The notes under the pieces are model-generated. The model did no database searches. It had not been told where the DNA came from and saw nothing but the letters and a program-made list of their open reading frames with translations. A program made the position numbers and the translations under genes. A DNA stretch of 28,203 bases. Source: a virus. The DNA is taken from the IMG/VR virus record IMGVR_UViG_3300036770_007775, positions 1 to 28,203 of that record, one strand, 5' to 3'. Positions 6,538-15,230 of the stretch are shown here, piece by piece. Every line of letters begins with the position of its first letter. Position 1 is the first letter of the stretch.

Positions 6538-8066
6538 TATACACTGTCCTCTAGGCTGTCAAGTCGAGATTGATCAAGTTCTTCTTGTGTGTCTGTTTGG
6601 TCTTCTTCCACATCAAAAAGCGTGTTAAACTGGGCATGGCTGTTCCATACACGCTTGCCGGTGAATCCCCGGGTACCTATCACTCTTTCCCATACTTTAG
6701 CATGATCGTCGATTATGGCCAAGGATTTTGAGCGATCTCGTGCAGCAAAGATTCGATCTACCACTTTGCGCACATCGTAGTCCGAATTGGTAGGATGCAC
6801 CATCATATCTGGACAGATGCCCTGATCATACTGGCGGTTAGCACGTTGCACTGCTTCGATGTGCATCCAGACATTGTGCCCCATCATGAGAGCATATGAA
6901 AAACTGTCCCAGGATGTGCGACCTTCTTTGCCGATCTTGTTGAGATCACCGGGTCGATATATGCACACATCGCGTATCTTCAATCTGGCAGAGACGGGAG
7001 AATTTTCAAACTGCGAGTGGATGCCATCCTGTGTGACAGCATCGCGGAACAGTCTGTTGTCTGTGGCATACTTCTTGTCGTCCGCGGTGGGGCTCATCTG
7101 ATAAGACCATTTTGATCGATTCTGGGTCACGATACTATGATACAACTGTCCATTGGCTGTGGCCAGGAACGGTGAAGCACAATCGAAACTGATGGTGAAA
7201 TGAGGGTTGGCATACTGTCTCACTGCTCGTTGTATGTCCGTGAGCAGCACTGCCCATTCCAGTTTAGAAGTGCCCAAGAAGTGCATCCAATCATGCACAC
7301 CTGGTTCCAGCAAGCCATCGTGTATGAGGTTCACCAGTCGCTTCAGCACAAGATGCACATCGCACATGTTCTGTCCGCCCATGCCCCAACCGTTGAAATG
7401 GCGGTCGGGATATCGATTGGGATCCGAGTAGTGTTTCATGAGATCATACCAGTGGTCGGCTTCGGCGTGATTGCCGCCCTGCAACACGTTCAGGATCTTG
7501 GTGTCACCATAGCGATTAGCGATCCAGTATTCGTTGTTGTATTTTGTAGCAGTTACAGCATCATCATAACTGAAGATACCACAGGCAGCAGCAGCCACAG
7601 GATCTCGGAATGTCCATGTGGGTATGTCCATGGTCATGCCATAGGTGGCAATACCCATCTGCCACTTCAGTACCTTCTCCCGCTGTGCCTCAGCTTTCCG
7701 GTCAGTGAAGTCAGCCCAACGCCCGGGCCACACACCCTTGGCGATCTGGAATCCACCCGAGTCCGCCAACATCACAGTGTTGGGATCACGGTTCCTGATC
7801 ATGTCTTCCTTTGGGTCCGGCTTGTTGAGATCTAGATTGGCATGACCTGCTGAATACAGACTCCAACGATAAGGAAACAGACCTTTCTGTGGATTCAGCC
7901 AGTTCATCATCTCCATGTCCGGTATACCTTGAGGCATGCGGCTCTGTTCTACATACTGGCTGGATCGCTGCCGACCTATGTAACTACCGTAGAATGAACT
8001 GATGGCCGGCAGGAAAATGGCATAATCCTGCTGTTTGGCTGTAAGATCGTCGCGGTCTTGTGCCAA
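6537..8066 (-). CDS. dpdA: DpdA-like tRNA-guanine-transglycosylase-family DNA base-exchange enzyme
   Basis: The 509-residue protein carries the motif series of tRNA-guanine transglycosylases. These are ADSGGFQ (101-107, general acid/base D102), a D147 segment after it, NVLQGG (193-198), WGMGGQNMC (227-235, like IGGLSVG) and HFLGTSKLEWAV (262-273, like MGVGTPEDL). FDCASP (294-299) gives nucleophile D295. I see no CxCxxC zinc site near the C-terminus, unlike bacterial Tgt, so this is a divergent member. DpdA enzymes of phages and islands swap guanine in DNA for a 7-deazaguanine such as preQ0. Its position directly after the sliding clamp, with polymerase upstream and QueD-like and folE genes downstream, fits action on replicating phage DNA and not on tRNA. 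Protection from host restriction is the expected benefit. The tRNA alternative cannot be excluded. Confidence 0.82.
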   Translation of the reverse strand: MAQDRDDLTAKQQDYAIFLPAISSFYGSYIGRQRSSQYVEQSRMPQGIPDMEMMNWLNPQKGLFPYRWSLYSAGHANLDLNKPDPKEDMIRNRDPNTVMLADSGGFQIAKGVWPGRWADFTDRKAEAQREKVLKWQMGIATYGMTMDIPTWTFRDPVAAAACGIFSYDDAVTATKYNNEYWIANRYGDTKILNVLQGGNHAEADHWYDLMKHYSDPNRYPDRHFNGWGMGGQNMCDVHLVLKRLVNLIHDGLLEPGVHDWMHFLGTSKLEWAVLLTDIQRAVRQYANPHFTISFDCASPFLATANGQLYHSIVTQNRSKWSYQMSPTADDKKYATDNRLFRDAVTQDGIHSQFENSPVSARLKIRDVCIYRPGDLNKIGKEGRTSWDSFSYALMMGHNVWMHIEAVQRANRQYDQGICPDMMVHPTNSDYDVRKVVDRIFAARDRSKSLAIIDDHAKVWERVIGTRGFTGKRVWNSHAQFNTLFDVEEDQTDTQEELDQSRLDSLEDSV

Positions 8067-8798
8067 TTACTTGCTCATCGCAGGAATGATATAGTTGTAT
8101 TCAGCGATACCAGAATTCACAGTGATCATGGCAGCACCATCGTCGGAAATGCGCACGGTTTTATCTCCAGTGAGATCCAAGATCGAGATCACTTGTTTTA
8201 CGGGCCATACCCATGCACGTTTGAGTTCTCCTGACACACCCGGATGGAAAACAAATTCACCGGCGTGAGTACTGTGATCTCCGAAGAAAAATTTGAGATT
8301 ACCGCTGTCGGTCCGAGCTTGAAACGTGGATTCTTCCACGTTGGCCTGGGCCTGCATCTTGAGACGCTGGATACCAGCCACTGTGGGCTCGAACTCGATG
8401 TTCCAGTTGGCACCACGGAACTTGGCCGTTTTCAGTTTCTCTGCCACGATTTCTGCGGTCATGAATCGGTAGTCGTTTTTAAAGTCGCCGGCAGCATTCT
8501 TGAAATGCAGGCCCACCGGAACCTGTTCACCATTGCGATCTTGGCGCGTGACCGTGATCTCGGCGTTCTCTCGATATTCCGCGAGATTCAGCAGGATCTT
8601 GAGTTTGCCCAGGTTCGGCATGCCAAAGGTACCTAGGAATTCTGGTACAGGTGCCAAGAACTTTCCTTGCACTACCACTGAACGATCTTCGGCGATACCG
8701 TCGATCACTGTTTCTTTTGTGTTGCCTGTGATCTTGACCAAGTCGATACAGCCAAGGTCAAAAGTGTGTTCTACCAGATCAAGTAGATGGTCTCTCAT
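8067..8798 (-). CDS. 45: DNA polymerase sliding clamp (T4 gp45-like)
   Basis: The 243-residue protein has the size and pattern of T4-type clamps (gp45 is 228 residues). It is a run of beta strands with few catalytic residues, beginning at a helix-strand unit (LDLVEHTFDLGCIDLVKIT) and ending with DLTGDKTVRISDDGAAMITVNSGIAEYNYIIPA, the outer-strand and C-terminal hook region. Three such subunits encircle DNA and tether gp43. In T4-like phages it is also the mobile activator of late transcription. It lies between the methyltransferase-like gene (20-base overlap) and dpdA, close to polymerase as in related phages. Identification is by pattern and context, not by a full alignment. Confidence 0.8.
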   Translation of the reverse strand: MRDHLLDLVEHTFDLGCIDLVKITGNTKETVIDGIAEDRSVVVQGKFLAPVPEFLGTFGMPNLGKLKILLNLAEYRENAEITVTRQDRNGEQVPVGLHFKNAAGDFKNDYRFMTAEIVAEKLKTAKFRGANWNIEFEPTVAGIQRLKMQAQANVEESTFQARTDSGNLKFFFGDHSTHAGEFVFHPGVSGELKRAWVWPVKQVISILDLTGDKTVRISDDGAAMITVNSGIAEYNYIIPAMSK

Positions 8799-10275
8799 TT
8801 TCTGCTCTCCATTTTTTGATTGCTCGTTTGAGTTCTTTCGCGGTGTACTTTCTCATTATAAGGTCTGTGCGATCTATTTTCAACCTCACTGCCTCCTTTC
8901 TGAGATAGTTGAGTTCTTTTGCTTCTTCGGCGTGCTGTACCCGCTGCTCCAGTTCGCCAAACTCCATGGTGTCACGATCGGGGATATTTAGATCGTTGGC
9001 CCGATCTCTGACAGATTTCCTATGCGCACGCCGCTGATCGATCTCGGCCAATTGCTGCTCTTTGGCCAATCGCTCCTGTTCTTGCTTTTGAGTTTCTTGA
9101 CCTGCACGTCTTTTTTCGCGAGCCTCCTGGATCTGCTCCTCCAGGGTTTTTACTTTTAGATCCAGTTTTTCATCCTCGGTCAGATGTCGCAATTCTTCTG
9201 CCCTGCGCTGTTCTTGTCTGCGCTGTTCTAAGGCTTCTTCCACTTGCTCTTCTAAGACATTGTAATTGATCGTCCTCGGATCGAAATCTATACCGAATTC
9301 GTTGGCCAGATCTCTGAGTTCTTTCATGCGCACTTTGCTATAGGGCTTGGCTGTGATAGTGGCGAGAGTCTGGCCGCCTCGCAGTGTAGCAAGTTCACCA
9401 GGCTTGACAGCTTCTAGGAAATTGAGATGATAATCTCCGTCGTGACGGCCAGTGATCTGGAAACCGATGGATTCCAACAGACTGATAACTGCCCAGTCTG
9501 GAGTAAAACTGGCAAAGGCATGCTCGCAGAGTATCACGGGCCTGCTCCGGCTGCAGTTATTGTAGGTAAACAGGAACTTGCCGCCTGGCCTGAGTACGTT
9601 GTAAATTTTCGCAAAGTATTTCTTTAATACTTCTATGGGACGGTAGTTAAAGAAGTTCCATGCAAACACGAATCCGATCTGGGCCACAGGTATACCCGGC
9701 AACAGTTGATCTGACTGTTCGTCGATCACTGCTTTGCGCAACCTTGCCCGATAGTTTGATGTCACCGTAGACAGGCATGGTTCCAATAGATCGTAGTCAG
9801 TGTCTAACAGATACAAAGGATCACTGTCTGTCATGTCTGTGTAGTAAGTTTCTTTTTGAGGACGGATCAACACTCCAGGAAACTTCCAATTGCTGTTGGA
9901 TTTGATCCGGTGCCTCAGCAGATTAGATCCTTCGTCGCTGACTCTCAGTTCACGATTGATGAGATTTTCCAGTGGTTCGTCTCTGATGCTTTCATAGTGC
10001 GTGTAACTGTCAGAGAAATATGCCTGTCCTCGTCGCACTATCTCCTGATCGAGATGTTTTTTGATGACATCGACCCCGCCCTGGAAATTTTCTAGATCTC
10101 TTTCTATGGCAGCATTGACTTCCTGTATGGCTGCGTGGTGCGAATCCAGATCGATGGGAGATTGCGAGAAAGTGTCCATGCAGATCCGTAGATCATGCTG
10201 TAGAGATGCCGCGGAATCCCGATAGGGCAGTTCCTCTAGGCTCTCTCGGAAGGCTATGATCTGGCTGAGTTTCAT
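8779..10275 (-). CDS. Methyltransferase-like protein with coiled coil and SAP-like C-terminus
   Basis: The 498-residue protein has three parts. Residues 1-150 are helical. About 150-310 look like a class I SAM methyltransferase: LLDTDYDLLEP, then FVFAWNFFNYRPIEVLKKYF, the strong motif IYNVLRPGGKFLFTYNNC, and a final strand near LLESIGFQIT. The glycine-rich SAM loop is not obvious, so activity is uncertain. From about 320 two SAP/Rho-N-like units (MKELRDLANEFGID and SVRDRANDLNIPD, with a third-like LRKEAVRLKID) flank a Glu/Gln/Arg coiled coil. Such units often bind nucleic acid. The gene overlaps polymerase by one base and the clamp by 20. Similar proteins sit between gp43 and gp45 in marine T4-like phages as I recall. 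A DNA-directed methyltransferase or replication accessory is plausible. Confidence 0.6.
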   Translation of the reverse strand: MKLSQIIAFRESLEELPYRDSAASLQHDLRICMDTFSQSPIDLDSHHAAIQEVNAAIERDLENFQGGVDVIKKHLDQEIVRRGQAYFSDSYTHYESIRDEPLENLINRELRVSDEGSNLLRHRIKSNSNWKFPGVLIRPQKETYYTDMTDSDPLYLLDTDYDLLEPCLSTVTSNYRARLRKAVIDEQSDQLLPGIPVAQIGFVFAWNFFNYRPIEVLKKYFAKIYNVLRPGGKFLFTYNNCSRSRPVILCEHAFASFTPDWAVISLLESIGFQITGRHDGDYHLNFLEAVKPGELATLRGGQTLATITAKPYSKVRMKELRDLANEFGIDFDPRTINYNVLEEQVEEALEQRRQEQRRAEELRHLTEDEKLDLKVKTLEEQIQEAREKRRAGQETQKQEQERLAKEQQLAEIDQRRAHRKSVRDRANDLNIPDRDTMEFGELEQRVQHAEEAKELNYLRKEAVRLKIDRTDLIMRKYTAKELKRAIKKWRAENERPST

Positions 10276-12932
10276 CAGAATTCAAACAGTGTCTGGAAGG
10301 TATTTTCTGTGTTGGTGGCAGATCCAAGATCCCAATCCAGCACACCCAACAAGTTGTCGATCTTCTGATCTACCACAGTGGCCTCCATCTCGGCATTGTC
10401 AAACGGCAGATCACGGAACCACTGTGGAAGATGCAATTCATCCGTGGGATAAGCGATGGACGTCCAGTTCAATGGATTCTGTTTGAGTTTGCACACGATC
10501 ACTTTCATACCATCCACGATCTGCATGCTATAGTTGTCTGAGTTCATCCTGCGCAGGGTATTCCAGTTGAGGCTGGCTCGTACATGACCGGGCATGTTGG
10601 CTCGGCCTTCGCGTTCTTCTTTCTTGGCGTACATCGTGATGTTGTTGGCACGCTTGGGAGAACCTTTTTCCCAGCCCGGGCGCTCTTTGAATTCATATTT
10701 GAACTCGCGTATGCGTTCTACGATCTGCTCACGAGATACCCCAGTCAGCACATCGTCCAATATGTTGCTGAGGAAATCCTGGATGACCTTGGGAGTATCA
10801 GATCGCTTGAGGTCTAGCCCCATGGCCTTGACTTTGCCGGCGCTGCCGTTGACATCTACGCGCCGACCTTCCTTGTCGATGATCATGACAGCATAGCGTT
10901 TCTTGGTAATGAACAGACCCCGGGACGCTACCACTTCTCGACCGCCGCGTATGACTTCTCCCATTTCCCTGGGCACATGGAATGCACGTTCCATGAAGCC
11001 GGGAAAACTCTGATTCACTTGTTCTGCGATTGAATCATACAAGGCGATGCAGATTTCCTTTGACCATTCCATGCGACCTTCTTCTACTTCTTTCTTTAAT
11101 GCCGGCCAAGCAGAGAAGTAACAACTGTCCGTGTCGCCATAGATGATGGACTCGCCTACATGATCGTAACGGCCGGTGATGCATTCGTTCACATGTGCAT
11201 CCATGTGCTGGGCGATGGCGCGTCCTGTGAGTGTGGTCGACTGACCGATACGTTTATCGAAAAACCTACAACCAGGATTTAAGATAGCACCATAGAGACT
11301 GTTGAGATTGATCTTCTTGACCAACTGGCGTTTATCCCAATATTCTTCATCTTCTCGGGTGGTGCACTCTTTGAGCCGGGCCTGCATTTCTTTGCGTTCA
11401 GCATACCAGCGTTTGAGAAGGCCCGGAATCACGGCCTCGGTCTCATAGGTGAATATGGTGCCATTGGCCGATATCATCCAGGGTTGATTGCTATCAAAAA
11501 TCATCTGCCATACTTCTGCTGCTGAGTGTATGGTCTCTGCACCGTCCTGCCAATCTATGGTGATCTCAGTACCACGTTGTTGATCCATCACGGCAGTGTA
11601 TTCTAGCGTACCAAACAGACCTTCCCAGGCTGCTGCAAAACTGGCGCCGCCCTGCATCTTGTCCTGGATGTAGCGATCTGTCATGATCGGCCGGAGTTGG
11701 CCAACGATGGTCTCGGGTCCCATGTTAAGAGCACGGATCGTGGATGGATACAGACTGTTGATGTCAATGGATCCGACCCAGTCGTGCATGCCTTTCTTGG
11801 GATAAGCAACATAGGCACCTGCGGCTTGTGTGTCTTCATCAGTGAGTCTCTCTTTCCTGACAGGTACTACCATTCCACGTTCGTGGGCTTCGTTGATGAT
11901 GGCCTGCTCTGTGACAGCTACCGCACCCATGGTAGTGGGCAACAGCACTGTGTTCTCATGTGCCAAGGTGTTGGCTAGATCCAGGAACCGGAGTTTCTTG
12001 TCGATCTGCGCGAGACCATTGACGTCTTGTCGGTTATACTCGATGAAGGTTTTGAAGTTTTGATTATAGAGTTGGTCGAGTGTACCTTCGAACTTGGTTT
12101 TTCCTTCCAGTCCTTCATATTCGAGGATGGCATCCAGACTATAGGAGTGTCGTTCTTCATAGGTATATTTCCTGTAGAGTTGCATGTAATCGAGGTGTAC
12201 ACGACCAACGAGATCAAAAGTGATATTTTCGGCACCGAATCTTTCAAAAGTGCGTTGCTTGGGAAACTGCCCCCAGAGGCAGAATCTCCTGGTATCATCG
12301 CGGCTTAGTACACGAGTGATCCGCTGGATGGTATACGGTATATCATACCCCTCGGAGTTCCAGCCGCTGAGCACATCCGCATCTTCGATGAGATTAAGGA
12401 AGGTATCTAATAGATCTCTTTCTTCCCAGAAAACAAAGGTGTTGGGAAATTCTGCAGCGATCTCGTCTGCAGTGGTCTGGCTCATGTGTCTTGGAGGTCT
12501 TACCAGTGTGACCAACTGATCCAACCAATCAAGATATACCGAGATAGCCGTTATAGCATTGAACGGATCGTCTGGGCGGCTGAACCCTCTTTCGGGATCG
12601 AAGTCTACTTCAATGTCAAAGAATGCTGTGTGCAGTCGAGGAGCGTCAATGCCCTTGTAGTTCTCTTCAAGGCAGCGAAAGATGGGATTGATATCGGCCT
12701 CGTAGAGGTTTTTACCCTTGTTGATGGCCATCTCCTTGCGGAACTCTTTGGAATTTCGTGCGGAGAATCTAGCGACGGGCGTGCCGTGGATGCTACGGAA
12801 CTTTCCTCGGGGATCATCATAATAAAAGATGTAGGTGGCGGGATGTTCTTCGTAGTAACGCTCGCCGCCACGGCGTCCTACGATGTGTATGCGATCGTGA
12901 TCACGATCAAAAAGCGCATCAATGTATGACAA
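10275..12932 (-). CDS. 43: Family-B replicative DNA polymerase (T4 gp43-like)
   Basis: This is the phage replicase with 3-prime proofreading. With the TTG start chosen here it is 885 residues, against 898 for T4. Exonuclease motifs are FDIEVDF (D106, E108), GWNSEGYDIPY near 190 and YNRQDV near 299. Polymerase motif A is DINSLYPS (about 390-397), motif B KKINLNSLYG (539-548) and motif C YGDTDS (598-603). The C-terminus QTLFEF resembles the clamp-binding tail of T4 gp43. A longer form starting ATG at 12959 is open. However, AGGAG lies 6 bases before TTG 12932, and the resulting N-terminus (SYIDALFDRD) is how I remember related phage polymerases starting, so I prefer TTG. All catalytic motifs are intact. 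Confidence 0.96.
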   Translation of the reverse strand: MSYIDALFDRDHDRIHIVGRRGGERYYEEHPATYIFYYDDPRGKFRSIHGTPVARFSARNSKEFRKEMAINKGKNLYEADINPIFRCLEENYKGIDAPRLHTAFFDIEVDFDPERGFSRPDDPFNAITAISVYLDWLDQLVTLVRPPRHMSQTTADEIAAEFPNTFVFWEERDLLDTFLNLIEDADVLSGWNSEGYDIPYTIQRITRVLSRDDTRRFCLWGQFPKQRTFERFGAENITFDLVGRVHLDYMQLYRKYTYEERHSYSLDAILEYEGLEGKTKFEGTLDQLYNQNFKTFIEYNRQDVNGLAQIDKKLRFLDLANTLAHENTVLLPTTMGAVAVTEQAIINEAHERGMVVPVRKERLTDEDTQAAGAYVAYPKKGMHDWVGSIDINSLYPSTIRALNMGPETIVGQLRPIMTDRYIQDKMQGGASFAAAWEGLFGTLEYTAVMDQQRGTEITIDWQDGAETIHSAAEVWQMIFDSNQPWMISANGTIFTYETEAVIPGLLKRWYAERKEMQARLKECTTREDEEYWDKRQLVKKINLNSLYGAILNPGCRFFDKRIGQSTTLTGRAIAQHMDAHVNECITGRYDHVGESIIYGDTDSCYFSAWPALKKEVEEGRMEWSKEICIALYDSIAEQVNQSFPGFMERAFHVPREMGEVIRGGREVVASRGLFITKKRYAVMIIDKEGRRVDVNGSAGKVKAMGLDLKRSDTPKVIQDFLSNILDDVLTGVSREQIVERIREFKYEFKERPGWEKGSPKRANNITMYAKKEEREGRANMPGHVRASLNWNTLRRMNSDNYSMQIVDGMKVIVCKLKQNPLNWTSIAYPTDELHLPQWFRDLPFDNAEMEATVVDQKIDNLLGVLDWDLGSATNTENTFQTLFEF

Positions 12933-13011
12933 ATCTTTCTCCTGTGGCTTATGGCCCACTGTGCCGTTCTACATGCCCGTGACGTGGGCGATCCGCTGGG
13001 TTAACGCAGTA

Positions 13012-13039
13012 ATTATAGTGTTTTGCCGACAGTGGTCAG
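13012..13039 (-). promoter_or_regulatory. Possible sigma70-type promoter for polymerase
   Basis: On the minus strand TATAAT (13017-13012) overlaps the stop of the dsbA gene. CTGACC, a 4/6 match to TTGACA, lies 16 bases upstream. The 80-bp gap from 13012 to the preferred polymerase start would be its leader. This would allow early polymerase expression by host RNA polymerase. It rests on the consensus match only. Confidence 0.35.
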
Positions 13040-13273
13040 GATTGTTTCTAGTAGGGCATGATCTTGTTGTTCTTTGCCAAATTCGGCCTTGTGTGCCAAC
13101 CGGATGGCCTTTTTCAGGATGTTGGGTTTGATTTCCAGTTCCTCGGCCACGGCCTTGATGGTATCATTGAGTCCGCCATTTAGGGTTTCTACTTCGTGCA
13201 TGACCTGCATGCCTTCGTTGATAATCTGGGTGAGTTTGGCTTTTTGTTCGGCTGAAAAATTACGGTTGTCCAT
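13013..13273 (-). CDS. dsbA: DsbA-like double-stranded-DNA-binding late transcription protein
   Basis: The 86-residue helical protein matches the T4 DsbA pattern: a glutamate-rich first helix, then LNGGLNDTIKAVAEELEIKPNIL and KKAIRLAHKAEFGKEQ, a compact helix-turn-helix-like basic unit. T4 DsbA binds double-stranded DNA at late promoters and modulates late transcription. A good AGGAG site lies 7 bases before ATG. It stands just upstream of polymerase, with a possible promoter overlapping its end, and follows a 47-bp gap carrying a small palindrome AGCACTGTGCT that could be an operator or part of a terminator. Identification is from memory of the family. Confidence 0.7.
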   Translation of the reverse strand: MDNRNFSAEQKAKLTQIINEGMQVMHEVETLNGGLNDTIKAVAEELEIKPNILKKAIRLAHKAEFGKEQQDHALLETILTTVGKTL

Positions 13274-13320
13274 GATATCTCCTGTTGGTAGTTGAGTTTA
13301 GCACAGTGCTGACTGGTTGT

Positions 13321-14160
13321 CTATTTGAATTTTACCGTTTTGGTGTGATCCAGCATGCTCCGGTGATCCTTCGTTGAAGGGCACTGTCTGCAGATAGCAT
13401 GTGGTTTTCCAAAGTTACCGATAAATGAATCCAAGTCATGATCACTGCAATCCGCGCCCAGTCCAGATGATAGATAATGCTGCCAGAGATCCGCATTGGG
13501 CGTTCCATACCTTTTCAGTATGTCCGGGGTCAGGCCGGCGGTGCCGCATTTATAGAGCCGCCCTTGATAGAGCAAAGGACATCTTTGTTGCACACAGATA
13601 TCAAATGCATCCTTGATATCATTGTCATGTGGTCGCATGTCATGATATTCGCCCTGGAAAGTTTTTAAAAAACGTGTAGGAGAGGCGATCTGGAAACGAA
13701 ACCCTGATGGTGATCGCCACCTGTCAATTCCATATTCTGTCACCGCTGTCCATTCCCGGCCACTGAAAACTTTATCTATAGCGGAATCTATACGCGGATC
13801 CTTCACGTGCTTGGATATCTTCAGTACTGAATTTCCTAGTTGATCCAGCAGATCCACCACCCACCAATGACGTTCCAGCAGCAGGCCATTGGTTATAAAT
13901 CGTATCTGCGTGTCTGGCATAAGATCTCGGATTCCGATGAGCCAAGCACGAAGATCTGGATTGATCAAAGGTTCTCCACCCATGAATCCAAATGCTTCGA
14001 GATCAAACCTCTCCAACCAAGGCTCGATCTGCTCACGGGCCTCTGACCACGGCATGTATCCTTGATGATATAAGTCTGAAAAAGTGGTACACCCAGCACA
14101 ACTAAGATTACACACATTGGTAGACATCATTTCCAAAAATGGCAATACTCGACGGGTCAT
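13321..14160 (-). CDS. Radical SAM protein with extra C-terminal cysteines
   Basis: I chose ATG at 14160 because it overlaps the preceding stop as ATGA, giving 279 residues; a longer form from 14211 would overlap by 55 bases. The motif is CNLSCAGC (C17, C21, C24), followed by GFMGGEPL (about 58-65) and FITNGLLLE. After the barrel come CVQQRCPLLYQGRLYKC, then a lone cysteine and a CRQC pair, resembling auxiliary iron-sulfur ligands of SPASM/twitch enzymes. The substrate is unknown. It is the last gene of a cassette with an amidinotransferase and a glycosyltransferase-like protein. It is distinct from the radical SAM at 1535-2563, sharing only the cluster motifs. Not QueE by layout. Confidence 0.82.
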   Translation of the reverse strand: MTRRVLPFLEMMSTNVCNLSCAGCTTFSDLYHQGYMPWSEAREQIEPWLERFDLEAFGFMGGEPLINPDLRAWLIGIRDLMPDTQIRFITNGLLLERHWWVVDLLDQLGNSVLKISKHVKDPRIDSAIDKVFSGREWTAVTEYGIDRWRSPSGFRFQIASPTRFLKTFQGEYHDMRPHDNDIKDAFDICVQQRCPLLYQGRLYKCGTAGLTPDILKRYGTPNADLWQHYLSSGLGADCSDHDLDSFIGNFGKPHAICRQCPSTKDHRSMLDHTKTVKFK

Positions 14161-15230
14161 GACAATACCTGCTGTATTAAGTCTAGAGATCTTAGATTTA
14201 TAGATTCGCAAGCATCATAAAAATCGCCCGAGATGATGTGTTCGCGATTGTGTCGGCGGCTTTGCCATGTGCGATCAAACCAATAATCAACGCCGTGATT
14301 GCCGAGACAAGCTATTAGATCTACCATGCCCACTGCGCGATCTATGTTGCCTGGTTCTGTGTCATGAGAAAGGTCTAGTCCATAATCAAATTCCATCCCC
14401 AGAGATTCTAGGGTCCTATAGGTATCAAACTGTCCATTGGCGATTATCGCAGTCTCGCTCAACAGACACTTCATGGTTTTTTCAGTGAGAAAAGGCCCTG
14501 GATATGTCCATCGTCGATCCGGAGTGTGTTTGAAACTGTAATGCCAACTTTCGTTGTTCACATTGAACACTGCATCTCGATAGGCACGAGACGTGTAGTC
14601 ATGATTGTTTGAGATACTCTGTCGATGATGATCAAAATCGTCGATCATCAGTGGCCGTCCTAATAAATCTCGCCGATATCTCTGTGTTAGGTCATCTAGT
14701 ACACGATTGTCTGTGAGTGTCCAGTCATGGACATTTTTCAGGTCAATCCGATCGCTGATTGATATCAATCTCTGATCTTCTGCCACGTGATCTAACAGCG
14801 CCATGGTACTCCAGATTTTGTTTTGTGTGACCCTGGCACTCAACGAACTGACTAGATGTGTACAATGGGTCTTTGGCATCCAACTGAATGCTGCCAACAT
14901 TTCTTTTGTCTGATAGTGCCACTCGACCCAGGGAACATATATCAGATCATCGCAATGATAACCGTATTGGTTGACCATGCCTAGCACGATCACGGGGGCA
15001 TCTATGCGTGCAGCCTGCTTTTCTAGCCAGGTTATTTCCGGTCCTTCGACCATGAGCACATATCCTCTATGGCCCAATGGCAACTGCCAATGTTGTTCTG
15101 GCCACCCCACATTGGCCCAGAACACATCTTGATCCACTAGATTCTTGAGCAAATGGAAGTGCTTGAGATCAGTGTCTTGGGATATCACTTCCCATGTAGG
15201 ACCACCTGCGAGATGATAAAAGGATGTCAT
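14157..15230 (-). CDS. Glycosyltransferase-like protein
   Basis: The 357-residue soluble protein is not obviously similar to anything in its N-terminal two thirds, except for strand-helix units such as PVIVLGMVNQYG and DLIYVPWVEWH. The C-terminal FLTEKTMKCLLSETAIIANG (about 247-266), then LESLGMEFDYGLD, matches the donor-site block (LTEKTxxxLxxxxPxIxxG....LxxxGF) of exostosin- and fucosyltransferase-like GT-B proteins seen in phages. It overlaps the amidinotransferase and radical SAM genes by ATGA at both ends. A modifying enzyme acting with these partners is likely; donor and acceptor are unknown. Confidence 0.55.
   Translation of the reverse strand: MTSFYHLAGGPTWEVISQDTDLKHFHLLKNLVDQDVFWANVGWPEQHWQLPLGHRGYVLMVEGPEITWLEKQAARIDAPVIVLGMVNQYGYHCDDLIYVPWVEWHYQTKEMLAAFSWMPKTHCTHLVSSLSARVTQNKIWSTMALLDHVAEDQRLISISDRIDLKNVHDWTLTDNRVLDDLTQRYRRDLLGRPLMIDDFDHHRQSISNNHDYTSRAYRDAVFNVNNESWHYSFKHTPDRRWTYPGPFLTEKTMKCLLSETAIIANGQFDTYRTLESLGMEFDYGLDLSHDTEPGNIDRAVGMVDLIACLGNHGVDYWFDRTWQSRRHNREHIISGDFYDACESINLRSLDLIQQVLS

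Noticed and set aside
7200-7835. Plus-strand open frame of 211 codons
   Set aside because: Antisense of dpdA, which has all conserved transglycosylase motifs.
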